Part shown: positions 18,134 to 26,938 of the stretch, piece after piece | Layout: each line of letters starts with the position of its first letter | Numbering within the stretch: the stretch's first letter is position 1 | Source: Methylobacter sp. | GTDB lineage: Bacteria; Pseudomonadota; Gammaproteobacteria; Methylococcales; Methylomonadaceae | DNA: 64,000 bases | Assembly: GCA_030653985.1 (NCBI GenBank) | Contig: JAURYJ010000021.1 | Span: 1 to 64,000 of the forward strand | Direction: 5' to 3' | Notes under the pieces: generated by a model | The model's database searches: none | The model's input: only the letters and a program-made list of their open reading frames with translations | Told to the model about the DNA's origin: nothing | Translations under genes and position numbers: made by a program

Positions 18134-19113
18134 GTTTCACGCACATATTTAAGTAAGTTCTCTGCCTTTTTTAAGTACTCCACTGTAGATTGCATATCAA
18201 TGCAACCATCACTTCCTACTTGCCTATATTCATCACTAGACACCAAAACTGTCATGTAGTTACCATTGCCAAATTTAGGAGGCTTATGTAGGTTTAACCC
18301 ATGTTTTTCGCTGTTATCAACTATTTTTTTGTGCCACTTACTTCTAAAACATTTTCTTTTCTCAGAATCATTCACTTTGATTTTTATGCAAAACTTAGAC
18401 TCCTCAAGCTGCAAATATTGCTTGCATGCGCTGTCTCCTTGAAAATGCCACCAGAATCCGAGAAATCCACCTGCCGGATTAGAAACATAATCCCAATGAC
18501 CTTCACCAAGATTATCCTTTAGCTCCATATAAAATCCTTCCCAGGAATGCCAGTACCATTGATCAATAGGAAGAGTTCGGTAGCTATTAACCTTATCCGA
18601 TATGTCTTTCAAGTGATTTCTAAAGTCGTTAAAGATGTCGCTATTTATTCCAAGTTCCACACCAAGATTAAGAACACTCAAAAATTCATTGCGAGAAAAA
18701 ACCTGATATCCATTTTCCTCAACTCCAGCATAGCAAGCTTGGTCACGTGTCTTAAAGTAAATTGGGAGGATATTACATTCGTCGAAGTCACGACTTCTGA
18801 TCTCATTAAGATATCTGGATAATTGCCCTGAATGATTCTTCGTTCCAGTTTTATCCTCAATCAAAATCGCATATTTTTCATTTACAATACACAAAACGTC
18901 AATATTCGAGTCTTGCTTGATAATCTCAACTTTATCAATTTCCGTCGGCAACTCCTTTCCATGCTTTTCAAAAAGGCGCCCTATTAATTCTATACCGCAT
19001 CTATGTAAACTAGAGCCAGTATATTCTGGAGACGCCCATGACAACAACCAACAAATGAATGCATCTTGAGAAAGCTCACTTGTAGCGAATTTAAATAGAT
19101 TTGGTGATTTCAT
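18127..19113 (-). CDS. PD-(D/E)XK nuclease superfamily protein, possible integron-type cassette gene
   Basis: A 328-residue protein with a restriction-endonuclease-like core: SNIDVLCIVNEKYAILIEDKTG gives Asp, then E-x-K (EDK), followed by HSGQLSRYL, the pattern of the PD-(D/E)XK nuclease family often called PDDEXK_4. The N-terminus (LFKFATSELSQDAFICWLLSWA) is also typical of that group. The C-terminal half is unassigned. The gene is much richer in A+T than its neighbours and stands alone between tsaD and plsY. A 9-bp inverted repeat (TGTTAGGCA/TGCCTAACA) brackets it; the stop codon TAA falls inside the left copy. Biological role unknown; defence or cassette cargo is plausible. Confidence 0.8.
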   Translation of the reverse strand: MKSPNLFKFATSELSQDAFICWLLSWASPEYTGSSLHRCGIELIGRLFEKHGKELPTEIDKVEIIKQDSNIDVLCIVNEKYAILIEDKTGTKNHSGQLSRYLNEIRSRDFDECNILPIYFKTRDQACYAGVEENGYQVFSRNEFLSVLNLGVELGINSDIFNDFRNHLKDISDKVNSYRTLPIDQWYWHSWEGFYMELKDNLGEGHWDYVSNPAGGFLGFWWHFQGDSACKQYLQLEESKFCIKIKVNDSEKRKCFRSKWHKKIVDNSEKHGLNLHKPPKFGNGNYMTVLVSSDEYRQVGSDGCIDMQSTVEYLKKAENLLKYVRETA

Positions 19114-19126
19114 GGCATGCGCCTAT

Positions 19127-19135
19127 TGCCTAACA
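19127..19135. repeat. attC-core-like 9-mer at the 5' side of the nuclease gene
   Basis: TGCCTAACA on the plus strand reads TGTTAGGCA in the gene direction, that is GTTRRRY (GTTAGGC), ending about 13 bases before the ATG. This is where the end of an upstream attC or attI would lie for a cassette gene. It is an exact inverted match of the 9-mer at the other side of the gene. Confidence 0.4.
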
Positions 19136-19318
19136 GGTGATTGTATGGGGTGGCTGGATATCTTCATATTTTTTCAAACTAAGTTACCAAAGTATACCTT
19201 AAGCCCTATAGTTTTAAACCGGATAACATTCCAATTTTGCTTGAAAACAGCCATGTAGGGTACTCACAGCGTGCCCTGCGAGATGGAATACTAACCAAAC
19301 ATTAGTTGTCGGCTGATT

Positions 19319-19906
19319 TTAGCCTTTAGCCTTGCTCGACTCCTCCCCCGCCAACAACCGCTGAATATTACCCTTATGCCGCCATAATAAAAAAACCGTC
19401 ATAATCAATGAAGCGGCAACGATAGCCTCGTTCCCCGCTATAAACCAGGCAAAAACCGGCGACAGGATCGAGGCGATTAAGGCAGACAAGGATGAAATCT
19501 TGCCTAGCTTGTAAATCAGAAACCAGGTTGCCATGAAGGCAAAGCCAAGCGCCCAGGAAAATCCGAGTAACACGCCGACCGAGGTCGCAACACCCTTGCC
19601 GCCTTTAAAGCCGAAAAACACCGGATAAAGATGACCCATAAAGGCGGCCAAGCCGGTCGCCGCAACTAATTCAAAAGGCAGTCCCCATGCATTCGCGGCA
19701 TAGACCGGAATTAAGCCTTTCAGCGAATCGCCCAGCAGGGTAATCGCTGCCGCTTTTTTCCCGCCTATACGCATTACATTGGTCGCACCGGGGTTTCCCG
19801 AGCCCTGCTTTCTAGGATCGGGCAAACCCATCAGGCGACAAATTATAATTGCACTGGAAATTGAGCCTATCAAATAGGCAGCCGGAACAAACAACCATTC
19901 AATCAT
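19319..19906 (-). CDS. plsY: Acyl-phosphate:glycerol-3-phosphate acyltransferase
   Basis: A 195-residue inner-membrane enzyme that makes lysophosphatidic acid from acyl-phosphate, the first step of phospholipid synthesis. About five hydrophobic helices and the three PlsY motifs are seen: YLIGSISSAIIICR, GSGNPGATNVMR and GHLYPVFFGFKGGKGVATSVGVL. Length is normal. It is divergent from folB with about 95 bp between them, as commonly found for the plsY/folB pair. Confidence 0.95.
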   Translation of the reverse strand: MIEWLFVPAAYLIGSISSAIIICRLMGLPDPRKQGSGNPGATNVMRIGGKKAAAITLLGDSLKGLIPVYAANAWGLPFELVAATGLAAFMGHLYPVFFGFKGGKGVATSVGVLLGFSWALGFAFMATWFLIYKLGKISSLSALIASILSPVFAWFIAGNEAIVAASLIMTVFLLWRHKGNIQRLLAGEESSKAKG

Positions 19907-20002
19907 TAGGTAACCTTTTCATCATTTTGAACTTGTCAGCAGAGGGCGTTTCCCTGATACTGAGCGCTTTTTAAAAAACACGCATCATAACCGGAAATCA
20001 TT

Positions 20003-20362
20003 ATGGACATCATATTTTTAGGCGGCTTGGAAGTTGAAACTATCATCGGTATTTTTGACTGGGAACGAGTGACCAAGCAAACCGTCGTCCTTGATATTGA
20101 GATGGCTTTTGACATTCGGAAAGCCGCAGAAACCGACGATATTCAATACACGCTTGATTACAAAACAGTTTCTCATCGCATTATTTCTTTTGTTGAAGGC
20201 AGTCAGTTTTTGCTGGTTGAAAAATTAATTTCAGAAATAGCCGATATTATCCGCAACGAATTTAATGTGCCTTGGGTGAAAATAACCCTGAATAAAAAAG
20301 GCGCTATCAGCGGCGCCAGCGATGTCGGCATTGTGATTGAACGTGGAGAATTGAATCCATGA
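20003..20362 (+). CDS. folB: Dihydroneopterin aldolase
   Basis: A 119-residue enzyme of folate synthesis that cleaves dihydroneopterin to 6-hydroxymethyl-dihydropterin. Marks are LGGLEVETIIGIFDWERVTKQ at the N-terminus, DYKTVSHRI, the active-site area LLVEKLISEIADII, and VKITLNKKGAISGASDVGIVIER. Overlaps folK by the sequence ATGA, which indicates translational coupling of two consecutive pathway steps. Confidence 0.95.
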   Translation: MDIIFLGGLEVETIIGIFDWERVTKQTVVLDIEMAFDIRKAAETDDIQYTLDYKTVSHRIISFVEGSQFLLVEKLISEIADIIRNEFNVPWVKITLNKKGAISGASDVGIVIERGELNP

Positions 20363-20859
20363 CCCGAGGCTACATCAGCATAGGCAGTAATATAGATAAG
20401 GATAAATACATTCCTGCCAGCCTCAGCGCGCTTGAACAAGTCTTTGGCGAACTGACGATTTCGAGTATTTATGAAACCGAAGCTGTGGGCTTTACCGGCG
20501 ATGTTTTCTACAATCTGGTGGTCGGCTTTGATTCCGATTTGGAGGTGAAGACAGTAGCCAAACAACTACGACAAATTGAGCTGGATAATGGTCGTACCCG
20601 CGACAGCCGAAAATTTGCCGCACGCACCCTGGACTTGGATTTGATTTTATACGGCGATCTGGTTATCAACGATGGCCGCCTGCAAATACCCCGCGATGAA
20701 ATTGAACATTACGCTTTTGTGCTGGAGCCTTTGGCCGAAATCGCCCCCGACTTAAAACACCCGATCAGCCAGCTTTGCTATGCCGAGCTTTGGGAACAAT
20801 TCGACAAGACCGATCTTAAACAAAAACTTGTCACGCCATCCTGGGCCTCAACAAAATAG
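20359..20859 (+). CDS. folK: 6-hydroxymethyl-7,8-dihydropterin pyrophosphokinase
   Basis: A 166-residue HPPK that pyrophosphorylates the pterin made by FolB. Conserved segments: ISIGSNIDKDKYI near the N-terminus, YETEAVGFTGDVFYNLVVGF, the catalytic loop region, and RTLDLDLILYGD, which holds the Mg-binding aspartates. It ends 12 bp inside the convergent folM frame. Start is fixed by the ATGA overlap with folB. Confidence 0.95.
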   Translation: MTRGYISIGSNIDKDKYIPASLSALEQVFGELTISSIYETEAVGFTGDVFYNLVVGFDSDLEVKTVAKQLRQIELDNGRTRDSRKFAARTLDLDLILYGDLVINDGRLQIPRDEIEHYAFVLEPLAEIAPDLKHPISQLCYAELWEQFDKTDLKQKLVTPSWASTK

Positions 20860-21588
20860 GGTGCGCCCGCCATCGACAGTCAGTATTTGACCGGTGATGT
20901 AGTCGGCATCCTTAATCAAAAACAGCACTGCTTTGGCAATATCAAATGGCTCACCGCTACGCTTTAAAGCCACTCGTTGCAGTATCTCCACTTTGACCGG
21001 TTCGGATAAATCGTTATCCGGCCAGAGTATAGCGCCCGGAGCCACCCCGTTGACCCGGACTTCGGGCCCCAACTCCTTGGCTAAAACCTTGGTCATGGCG
21101 GCCAGTCCGGCTTTTGCGATACTGTACACCGGATAACCGCTTAAGCCCCGTTCGGCATGGATGTCGACAATATTGACGATGCAGCCCTTATTGTCGACTA
21201 AGGTCTTTGCCAACGCTTGCGCCAGAAAAAACGGCGCTTTTAAATTACTGCCCAATAACTCGTCCCATTGCTGTTCGCTTACATCGGTCATGGCCGCTGG
21301 GTAAAAGGACGAGGCATTATTGACCAGCACATCTATGCCGCCCCAGGCCAGACTGGCCGCTCTGGCAACAGCCTTCAACTCGGCCATGTTCAGCAAGTCG
21401 GCCTGCATGATTCTTGCCGAATCGGGCCGCTGTTGATTCAGTTCATCGCAAAGCTGCTGCGCTTCTGTCGCCGAAGACCGGTAATGCAAAAAAACATTAC
21501 AGCCCTCGCTATGCAACAACCGCGCACAAGCCGCGCCTATGCGCTTAGCGGCACCGGTAATTAATACATTTTTTGCAGCAACATTCAT
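20848..21588 (-). CDS. folM: Pteridine reductase-like short-chain dehydrogenase (FolM type)
   Basis: A 246-residue NADPH-dependent SDR. The TGAAKRIGAA cofactor motif carries the Arg typical of pteridine reductases, followed by the catalytic region NNASSFYP, a diagnostic word for FolM/PTR1, and YSIAKAGLA with the active Tyr and Lys. The expected activity is reduction of dihydrobiopterin or dihydrofolate. Its position beside folB-folK supports a folate/pterin role. It is convergent with folK with a 12-bp overlap. Confidence 0.85.
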   Translation of the reverse strand: MNVAAKNVLITGAAKRIGAACARLLHSEGCNVFLHYRSSATEAQQLCDELNQQRPDSARIMQADLLNMAELKAVARAASLAWGGIDVLVNNASSFYPAAMTDVSEQQWDELLGSNLKAPFFLAQALAKTLVDNKGCIVNIVDIHAERGLSGYPVYSIAKAGLAAMTKVLAKELGPEVRVNGVAPGAILWPDNDLSEPVKVEILQRVALKRSGEPFDIAKAVLFLIKDADYITGQILTVDGGRTLFC

Positions 21589-21640
21589 TGAATTACCTCA
21601 AGTGCTCAGCACCTAATAATTTTATTTTTTAGTTAAGCAC

Positions 21641-21723
21641 TGTAGGAGCGGGCCATGCCCGCGATGGGTGCGGGTATGGCAAACAGATCGCCGTAAATCT
21701 TCGCGGGCATGGCCCGCTCCTAC
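21641..21723. repeat. GTAGGAGCGGGCCATGCCCGCGA inverted repeat, family B, copy 1
   Basis: Between folM and pepN an arm reading TGTAGGAGCGGGCCATGCCC is mirrored by GGGCATGGCCCGCTCCTAC about 40 bp later, with an unrelated centre. Each arm is itself palindromic (GGGCCATGCCC). A second copy sits at 34963-35047 after pyrX. Long hairpin potential; likely a mobile REP-like unit. Confidence 0.8.
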
Positions 21724-21735
21724 GTCAATGAGGAT

Positions 21736-24435
21736 TTATGCTTGCTGAGCCAGACTTTTACTCGCCACTTCGTAAACATCTTTGGAAATCGCCTCGGTGG
21801 TCATGATCCGTTCCAGTTGGGTTTTGATCAGGGCTTGCCTGCCTTCATCAAATCTGCGCCAAGACGTTAACGCACCGACCATGCGCGAGGCAATCTGCGG
21901 GTTCAAGGTGTTCAGCGCGATAATCTGATCGGCGAGGAAGCGATAGCCTTGCCCGTTGGCGGCGTGAAAATGCAGCGGATTGGACTGGCTGAAAGCGCCG
22001 ATTAACGACCTGACCCGGTTCGGGTTTTTTAAATCGAATGCCGGGTGTTGCATTAACGCCTGCACAGTTGCAAAGGTTTCGGGCATGCTGCTTGTGGCTT
22101 GCAGCGCAAACCATTTGTCGATAACCAGCGCTTCCGCTTGCCATTGATGGTAAAAGCTGTCCAGACATCGTTGTTTGGCGGGATGCGGGTTATCGACGAT
22201 AACCGTTAATGCCGCCATTTGGTCGGTCATATTTTTAGCTTGGTTAAATTGCTGTTGGGATAATTGACAAATAGCCTTATTTTCCAGCTTACTGAGATAG
22301 CTTAAACAGGTGTTTTTGATGCGTCTGCGGCCGATTGCGCCAGAATCAAACAGCCCGGACTCATCCCGATGATTATTCCGATATAAAGCCTGAAATTGCG
22401 CCTCAAGTTGTTCGGCTAAGGTCAGTAGCACAAATTCGCGGGCGGCATGAATCGCTTCAACATCGACAACCTGCATTTGTTCGGCCAAATAGGTTTCCGA
22501 GGGCAGACTTAATAATAAAGAGAAATACGACAAGTCATCCCAGGGTTGCTCCAGCACCTGTTGAATGGCGGCGACCATAATGGGGCTGACGTACATGTCT
22601 CTGCCGTTTTGCCAATCGGCAATCAGCCCTGAAATAATCTGTCCGGCCAGTTGCTGTCCGGCTTCCCAGCGATTAAAGGTGTCGCTGTCGTAGCTTAATA
22701 AAAACGCCAGCTCATCCAGACTGCGTTCCATGACCAGTTTAACCGGCGCTGAAAAGCCTCTTAGGATAGACACCACCGGCTGTTCGACTAAGTTTTCAAA
22801 GGTAAAGACTTGTTCAGGTTGGGTGAGTTGCAGAAGACTTTGTAGGGGCGGATTTATCCGCCCTGGGCGACTGAAGTCGCCCCTACAATCACCTCCACCA
22901 GCTTGTAACTTGCAAGGCGCTACAGAGCCGTCTTTATTGAGCAAACCCACCGTTACCGGAATATGCAGCGGTTCTTTAAGCGCTTGTCCAGGCGTTGGCG
23001 GGCAGTTTTGGCTCAAGGTTAACGTCAGGGTTTGTGCGGCTGGATCATAGTGCTGTTGAACGGTCAATACCGGCGTTCCAGCCTGCGCATACCAGCGGCG
23101 GAACTGGCTTAAATCAATATTATTGGCCGCTTCCATCGCGTTAACGAAATCATCGCACGTAACCGCCTGTCCATCGTGACGCTCAAAATACAAATCGCTG
23201 CCTTTGCGAAAGCCGTCAGCGCCCACCAACGTGTGGATCATGCGCACCACTTCAGCGCCTTTTTCATACACGGTCAAGGTGTAAAAGTTGTTGATTTCTA
23301 TATAGGCGTCAGGGCGTATCGGGTGCGCCAGCGGTCCGGCATCTTCAGCAAACTGGCGGGTACGCAGCATGTTGACGTCTTCGATGCGTTTTACCGCTTT
23401 TGAGGTTCGGTCGCCGGTAAATTCCTGATCGCGAAACACGGTAAAGCCTTCTTTCAGGCTGAGCTGGAACCAGTCCCGGCAGGTGATGCGATTACCGGTC
23501 CAGTTATGGAAATATTCATGACCGATCACGCCTTCGATATGTTCATAATCGGAGTCGGTTGCGGTATCGGGCCGTGCCAGCACAAATTTGGTATTGAATA
23601 CGTTCAGCCCCTTGTTTTCCATCGCGCCCATGTTGAAGTGGCTGACCGCGACGATCATGTATAAATCCAGATCGTATTCGCGGCCATAGACCTGTTCATC
23701 CCAAAGCATGGCGTTTTTCAGCGACTGCATCGCATGGTCGCATTTATCAACATCGTGTTTTTCGACAAAGATTTGCAGGTCGATATCGCGACCGGATTGC
23801 GTGGTAAAGCGGTCTTCAACGCATTCCAGTTGTCCTGCAACCAGCGCAAATAAATAACAGGGCTTGTTGAACGGATCTTCCCAGGTTACCCAGTGGCGAT
23901 TATCCGGCAATTCGCCTTGGGCGACTTTATTGCCGTTGGATAACAACACCGGATAACGGTCTTTGTCGCCAACCAGCGTTGTGGTGAACAAGGTCATTAC
24001 ATCGGGCCGGTCCAGAAAATAAGTGATTTTTCTAAAGCCTTCCGCCTCGCACTGGGTGCACAACATGCCGCTGGATAGATACAGTCCTTCCAGAGCGGTG
24101 TTGGCTTTCGGGTTGATACTATTTTCGATGGTTAAGACAAAACGTTGCTGCTGCGGAACCTGGTTAATGATTAACGCATCCTGGGTTTGCAGATATTGAT
24201 CTTTGCTTAAGTCGTTACCGTCATCCAGATTGATGCGGATGAGTTTCATATTTTCACCCGATAAGGTCAGCGTTGTGTCTTTGGACTGACTGGCAGGGTT
24301 GCGGCTTAGGGTAAGCCGTGAACTCACCCGGGTGTTTTCATCATCCAGGTCAAAATTCAAGGCGACGCTATGAATCAGGTATTCGGGAACAGTGTAGTCT
24401 TTCAGATAAATGGTTTGGGGATTTGCGTCGCGCAT
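21736..24435 (-). CDS. pepN: Aminopeptidase N with an in-frame repeat insert
   Basis: An M1-family zinc aminopeptidase (899 aa from the chosen start) that removes N-terminal residues from peptides in the cytoplasm. Seen: the exopeptidase motif GAMEN (NMGAMENKG), the zinc site HEYFHNWTGNRITC with the third ligand Glu in LSLKEGFTVFRDQEF, and the long helical C-terminal domain. I start at ATG 24435 (MRDANPQTIYLKDYTVPEY), which matches the family; the longer frame runs into the upstream DUF423 gene. Near residue 550, GGGDCRGDFSRPGRINPPLQ is encoded by a palindromic repeat at 22841-22887 and replaces or extends a loop before the beta-sandwich strand LLQLTQPEQVFTF. Confidence 0.94.
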   Translation of the reverse strand: MRDANPQTIYLKDYTVPEYLIHSVALNFDLDDENTRVSSRLTLSRNPASQSKDTTLTLSGENMKLIRINLDDGNDLSKDQYLQTQDALIINQVPQQQRFVLTIENSINPKANTALEGLYLSSGMLCTQCEAEGFRKITYFLDRPDVMTLFTTTLVGDKDRYPVLLSNGNKVAQGELPDNRHWVTWEDPFNKPCYLFALVAGQLECVEDRFTTQSGRDIDLQIFVEKHDVDKCDHAMQSLKNAMLWDEQVYGREYDLDLYMIVAVSHFNMGAMENKGLNVFNTKFVLARPDTATDSDYEHIEGVIGHEYFHNWTGNRITCRDWFQLSLKEGFTVFRDQEFTGDRTSKAVKRIEDVNMLRTRQFAEDAGPLAHPIRPDAYIEINNFYTLTVYEKGAEVVRMIHTLVGADGFRKGSDLYFERHDGQAVTCDDFVNAMEAANNIDLSQFRRWYAQAGTPVLTVQQHYDPAAQTLTLTLSQNCPPTPGQALKEPLHIPVTVGLLNKDGSVAPCKLQAGGGDCRGDFSRPGRINPPLQSLLQLTQPEQVFTFENLVEQPVVSILRGFSAPVKLVMERSLDELAFLLSYDSDTFNRWEAGQQLAGQIISGLIADWQNGRDMYVSPIMVAAIQQVLEQPWDDLSYFSLLLSLPSETYLAEQMQVVDVEAIHAAREFVLLTLAEQLEAQFQALYRNNHRDESGLFDSGAIGRRRIKNTCLSYLSKLENKAICQLSQQQFNQAKNMTDQMAALTVIVDNPHPAKQRCLDSFYHQWQAEALVIDKWFALQATSSMPETFATVQALMQHPAFDLKNPNRVRSLIGAFSQSNPLHFHAANGQGYRFLADQIIALNTLNPQIASRMVGALTSWRRFDEGRQALIKTQLERIMTTEAISKDVYEVASKSLAQQA
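22841..22887. repeat. Palindromic repeat inserted in frame in pepN
   Basis: A 47-bp unit beginning TGTAGGGGCGG and ending GCCCCTACA. It contains two nested palindromes, GGCGGATTTATCCGCC and GGGCGACTGAAGTCGCCC. In frame on the minus strand it reads CRGDFSRPGRINPPLQ. It is related in its outer GTAGGGGC word to the insert at 59287-59310 and to 42531-42553. The gene stays open through it. Confidence 0.75.
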
Positions 24436-24440
24436 TAGTG

Positions 24441-24836
24441 TTACCTGTTGTGGTGATCGGAAGCCCTGATGTTTTTGGCTGCGAAAAGGGTGATGAGTAA
24501 CCAGGCGGTTAAAAAACAAACACCGCCGATGGGGGTGATCATGCCTAGCCATTTAAGATTAAGGAAAACCAGCAAATACAAGCTGCCGGAAAATAGCAGT
24601 ATGCCGGTGAACATCAAGCGACCGGCCCAGTGCAATAATTTGGAATCGGGTGCTTGCCGGTTGATCAGAGCAACGCCGATCAGACCTAGTGCATGGTACA
24701 TTTGATAGGTCACGCCGGTTTGGTAGACCGCCAGCATCTCCGGGCTGATGACGGTTTTTAAGCCATGAGCGCCGAATGCGCCCATGCCGACGCCGATTAA
24801 CGCGCTTAGCGCGCCGAGCAATAAAAATTTCATCAT
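24441..24836 (-). CDS. DUF423 family small membrane protein
   Basis: A 131-residue protein with four hydrophobic helices, matching the DUF423 (YgdD-like) family by GAFGAHGLK near residue 25 and YQTGVTYQMYHALGL. Function is unknown; the family is widely conserved in bacteria. The start ATGATG at 24836 overlaps the TGA stop of moaB, so it is translationally coupled to moaB. An upstream frame to 24875 lies inside moaB. It is 5 bp from pepN. Confidence 0.85.
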   Translation of the reverse strand: MMKFLLLGALSALIGVGMGAFGAHGLKTVISPEMLAVYQTGVTYQMYHALGLIGVALINRQAPDSKLLHWAGRLMFTGILLFSGSLYLLVFLNLKWLGMITPIGGVCFLTAWLLITLFAAKNIRASDHHNR

Positions 24837-25354
24837 TTTTCCAATAATCTGGGCATGAGCTGTACCAGATTGCAAGGGCGGGTGCGGTGATCCAACTGCT
24901 CTTTGATTAAATCATCCCAGGCGGTGCGGCAGGCTCCCGATGAGCCGGGCAGACAAAAAATATAGGTCGCATTGGCGACGCCGGCAATCGCCCTGGACTG
25001 AATGCTTGAGGTCTTAATGTCCTGATAGGAAAGCATTCGGAAGATTTCGCCAAAACCGTCCAAAACCTTGTCCAGCAACGGCGCAACCGCCTCAGGCGTA
25101 CCATCCCTGCCGGTGACGCCGGTGCCACCGGTGGCGATCACGACATTAACCTGATCTGCGGCAATCCAGTTTGAAACAGCCGCCCTGATTTGATAAATGT
25201 CGTCAGCGACTATTCTTTTTTCGGTCACGTGGTGTCCTGCCTCGGTTGCACGTTCCGCCAGTATTTTTCCGGATACATCGTCGGCATCGGTGCGGCTGTC
25301 GGAAACGACCAGGATCGCAATGTTTAACGGGATGAATTTTCTGTCTGTAGTCAT
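24833..25354 (-). CDS. moaB: Molybdenum cofactor biosynthesis protein B
   Basis: A 173-residue MoaB/Mog-fold protein that binds molybdopterin and is involved in its adenylylation. Marks: LNIAILVVSDSRTDADDVSG, ATGGTGVTGRDGTPEAV with the pterin-binding GGTG, GFGEIFRMLSYQDIKTSSIQSRAIAGV and FCLPGSSGACRTAWD. Length and motifs indicate MoaB rather than Mog. No other moa gene is in the window. It heads a tight group moaB-DUF423-pepN. Confidence 0.92.
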   Translation of the reverse strand: MTTDRKFIPLNIAILVVSDSRTDADDVSGKILAERATEAGHHVTEKRIVADDIYQIRAAVSNWIAADQVNVVIATGGTGVTGRDGTPEAVAPLLDKVLDGFGEIFRMLSYQDIKTSSIQSRAIAGVANATYIFCLPGSSGACRTAWDDLIKEQLDHRTRPCNLVQLMPRLLEK

Positions 25355-25361
25355 ATTTTAA

Positions 25362-25433
25362 TAGAGGTCAAAGGTTCAAGGCTCAAGGCTCAAAGTTGAT
25401 AAGTACGCACCTTGAGCCTTTGACCTTTTCCCT
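25362..25433. repeat. AAGGCTCAAGG-type inverted repeat
   Basis: Between the DegQ-type gene and moaB, AGGTCAAAGGTTCAAGGCTC is followed about 25 bp later by the complementary CCTTGAGCCTTTGACCT. It can form a long hairpin and may act as the transcription end of the protease gene on the minus strand. It belongs to the loose AAGGCNAAAGG class noted elsewhere in the window. Confidence 0.55.
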
Positions 25434-25435
25434 TG

Positions 25436-26806
25436 CTACTTTAACACAACAAAGAATCCTTCCTGTCCCCGCTGAATATTAATCAGCAGCGGGCCTTTCG
25501 GGTCAATGACCCGTTTTAACTCTTCAATATTACGAACGCGATAACGATTTGCCGACATGATAACGTCACCGGGACGCAAGCCCAGGCGCCAAGCATTCGA
25601 CGTCGCGTCGACTTTTTCAATTAAAACACCTTCGTTCTGAGCCTTTACCGGTACGCTTAACAGCGTACCCTGTAAGGTGCGATGCAGTTTATCCCCTGCC
25701 AATTGCGGCAACTCCTGCTTACCTATTGTCGCCGTCACTCGTTTTTTCTCATTGCCACGAAAATATTCCAGCTCCACGTTATCGCCAATCTGCATTAGAC
25801 CGACAATATTGCGCACATCATGACTGTTTTTAATGGCGCGGCCATTAGCGGTAACAATAATATCGCCCGGCTCCAGTCCGGCTTTTGCTGCCGGTGAATT
25901 GCTTTCAATCCGGCTAATCGCAGCGCCATGCTTGTTTTTTAAATTAAAGGCTTTGACCAGTTCAGACGTCAGATCCTGCGTGGTAACGCCTAACAATCCA
26001 CGACGGACTTCACCGTGCTTAACCAGCGACTCTTTAATGGTCATGACCATGTTGGATGGGATTGCAAAGCCGATACCGATATTACCGCCGCTGGGGGCGA
26101 GAATCGCAGTATTCATGCCGATAAATTCACCGCGTAGATTAACCAAGGCCCCGCCTGAATTGCCGGGGTTAATGGAGGCATCGGTTTGAATAAAATCTTC
26201 GTAGCCTTCTATGCCGAGGCCGGAACGACCCAAAGCGCTGACTATGCCGGAGGTAACGGTTTGCCCCAAACCGAACGGATTACCGATAGCGACAACAAAA
26301 TCACCGACTCTCAGTTGACTGGAATCAGCAATAGGCAACATCGTTAAATTTTCGGCAAGAATCTGAATGATAGCGACATCCGCTTCAGGATCGGTGCCGA
26401 TTAGTTTAGCCGACAGCTGACGACCATCATTCAAGGTCACCATAATTTTATCGGCTTTATCGATAACATGGTTATTGGTCAGAATATAGCCTTCGTTGCT
26501 GTCAATAATAACGCCGGAACCCAAGCTGTTCCTTTGTTGTTGACGCCGCTGATTGGGGATATTAAAAAACTGGCGAAAAACCGGATCCTGCATCAGTGGA
26601 TTTTCACTGACCATAATCTGGGTCGACGTTGAAATATTAACCACCGCTGGCATGCTGCGCTCAAGCATAGGAGCCAGAGAAGGTAATGGCTGGCCTTCAA
26701 TGTAGGACGGCAAACCAGTTTGCGCAACAGAAGCCGTACAAAAATAAGCAGGTAGCAATGTTATGCCTATAAATAACAGCCGTTTGACTAATTTTGTGCT
26801 CATCAT
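25436..26806 (-). CDS. Do-family periplasmic serine protease (DegQ/MucD type)
   Basis: A 456-residue secreted protease/chaperone for misfolded envelope proteins. An N-terminal signal peptide (LVKRLLFIGITLLPAYFCTA) is followed by the trypsin-like domain with His in LTNNHVI, Asp in EADVAIIQI and Ser in NPGNSGGALV. Two PDZ domains follow (RRGLLGVTTQDL and GVLIEKVDATSNAWRLGLRPGD). The short Q-linker and two PDZ domains suit DegQ or MucD. Start at 26806 (MMSTKLV) with GGGAAATC upstream; the frame to 26854 is not supported. It is divergent from the cNMP/rhodanese gene. Confidence 0.92.
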   Translation of the reverse strand: MMSTKLVKRLLFIGITLLPAYFCTASVAQTGLPSYIEGQPLPSLAPMLERSMPAVVNISTSTQIMVSENPLMQDPVFRQFFNIPNQRRQQQRNSLGSGVIIDSNEGYILTNNHVIDKADKIMVTLNDGRQLSAKLIGTDPEADVAIIQILAENLTMLPIADSSQLRVGDFVVAIGNPFGLGQTVTSGIVSALGRSGLGIEGYEDFIQTDASINPGNSGGALVNLRGEFIGMNTAILAPSGGNIGIGFAIPSNMVMTIKESLVKHGEVRRGLLGVTTQDLTSELVKAFNLKNKHGAAISRIESNSPAAKAGLEPGDIIVTANGRAIKNSHDVRNIVGLMQIGDNVELEYFRGNEKKRVTATIGKQELPQLAGDKLHRTLQGTLLSVPVKAQNEGVLIEKVDATSNAWRLGLRPGDVIMSANRYRVRNIEELKRVIDPKGPLLINIQRGQEGFFVVLK

Positions 26807-26938
26807 GATTTCCCGTAACTCGTTAAATAAACATAACCAATAATATACGTGCAAAAATGTTTAATACAAGGTGTGTTAAAGTAGTTTTTTAAACCATTAA
26901 CACTGCCATTTAACGCTGATTTTGCATAGAATATTCAA

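Noticed and set aside
24436..24552. N-terminal extension of pepN
   Set aside because: It lies in the coding region of the DUF423 gene and precedes the conserved PepN start.
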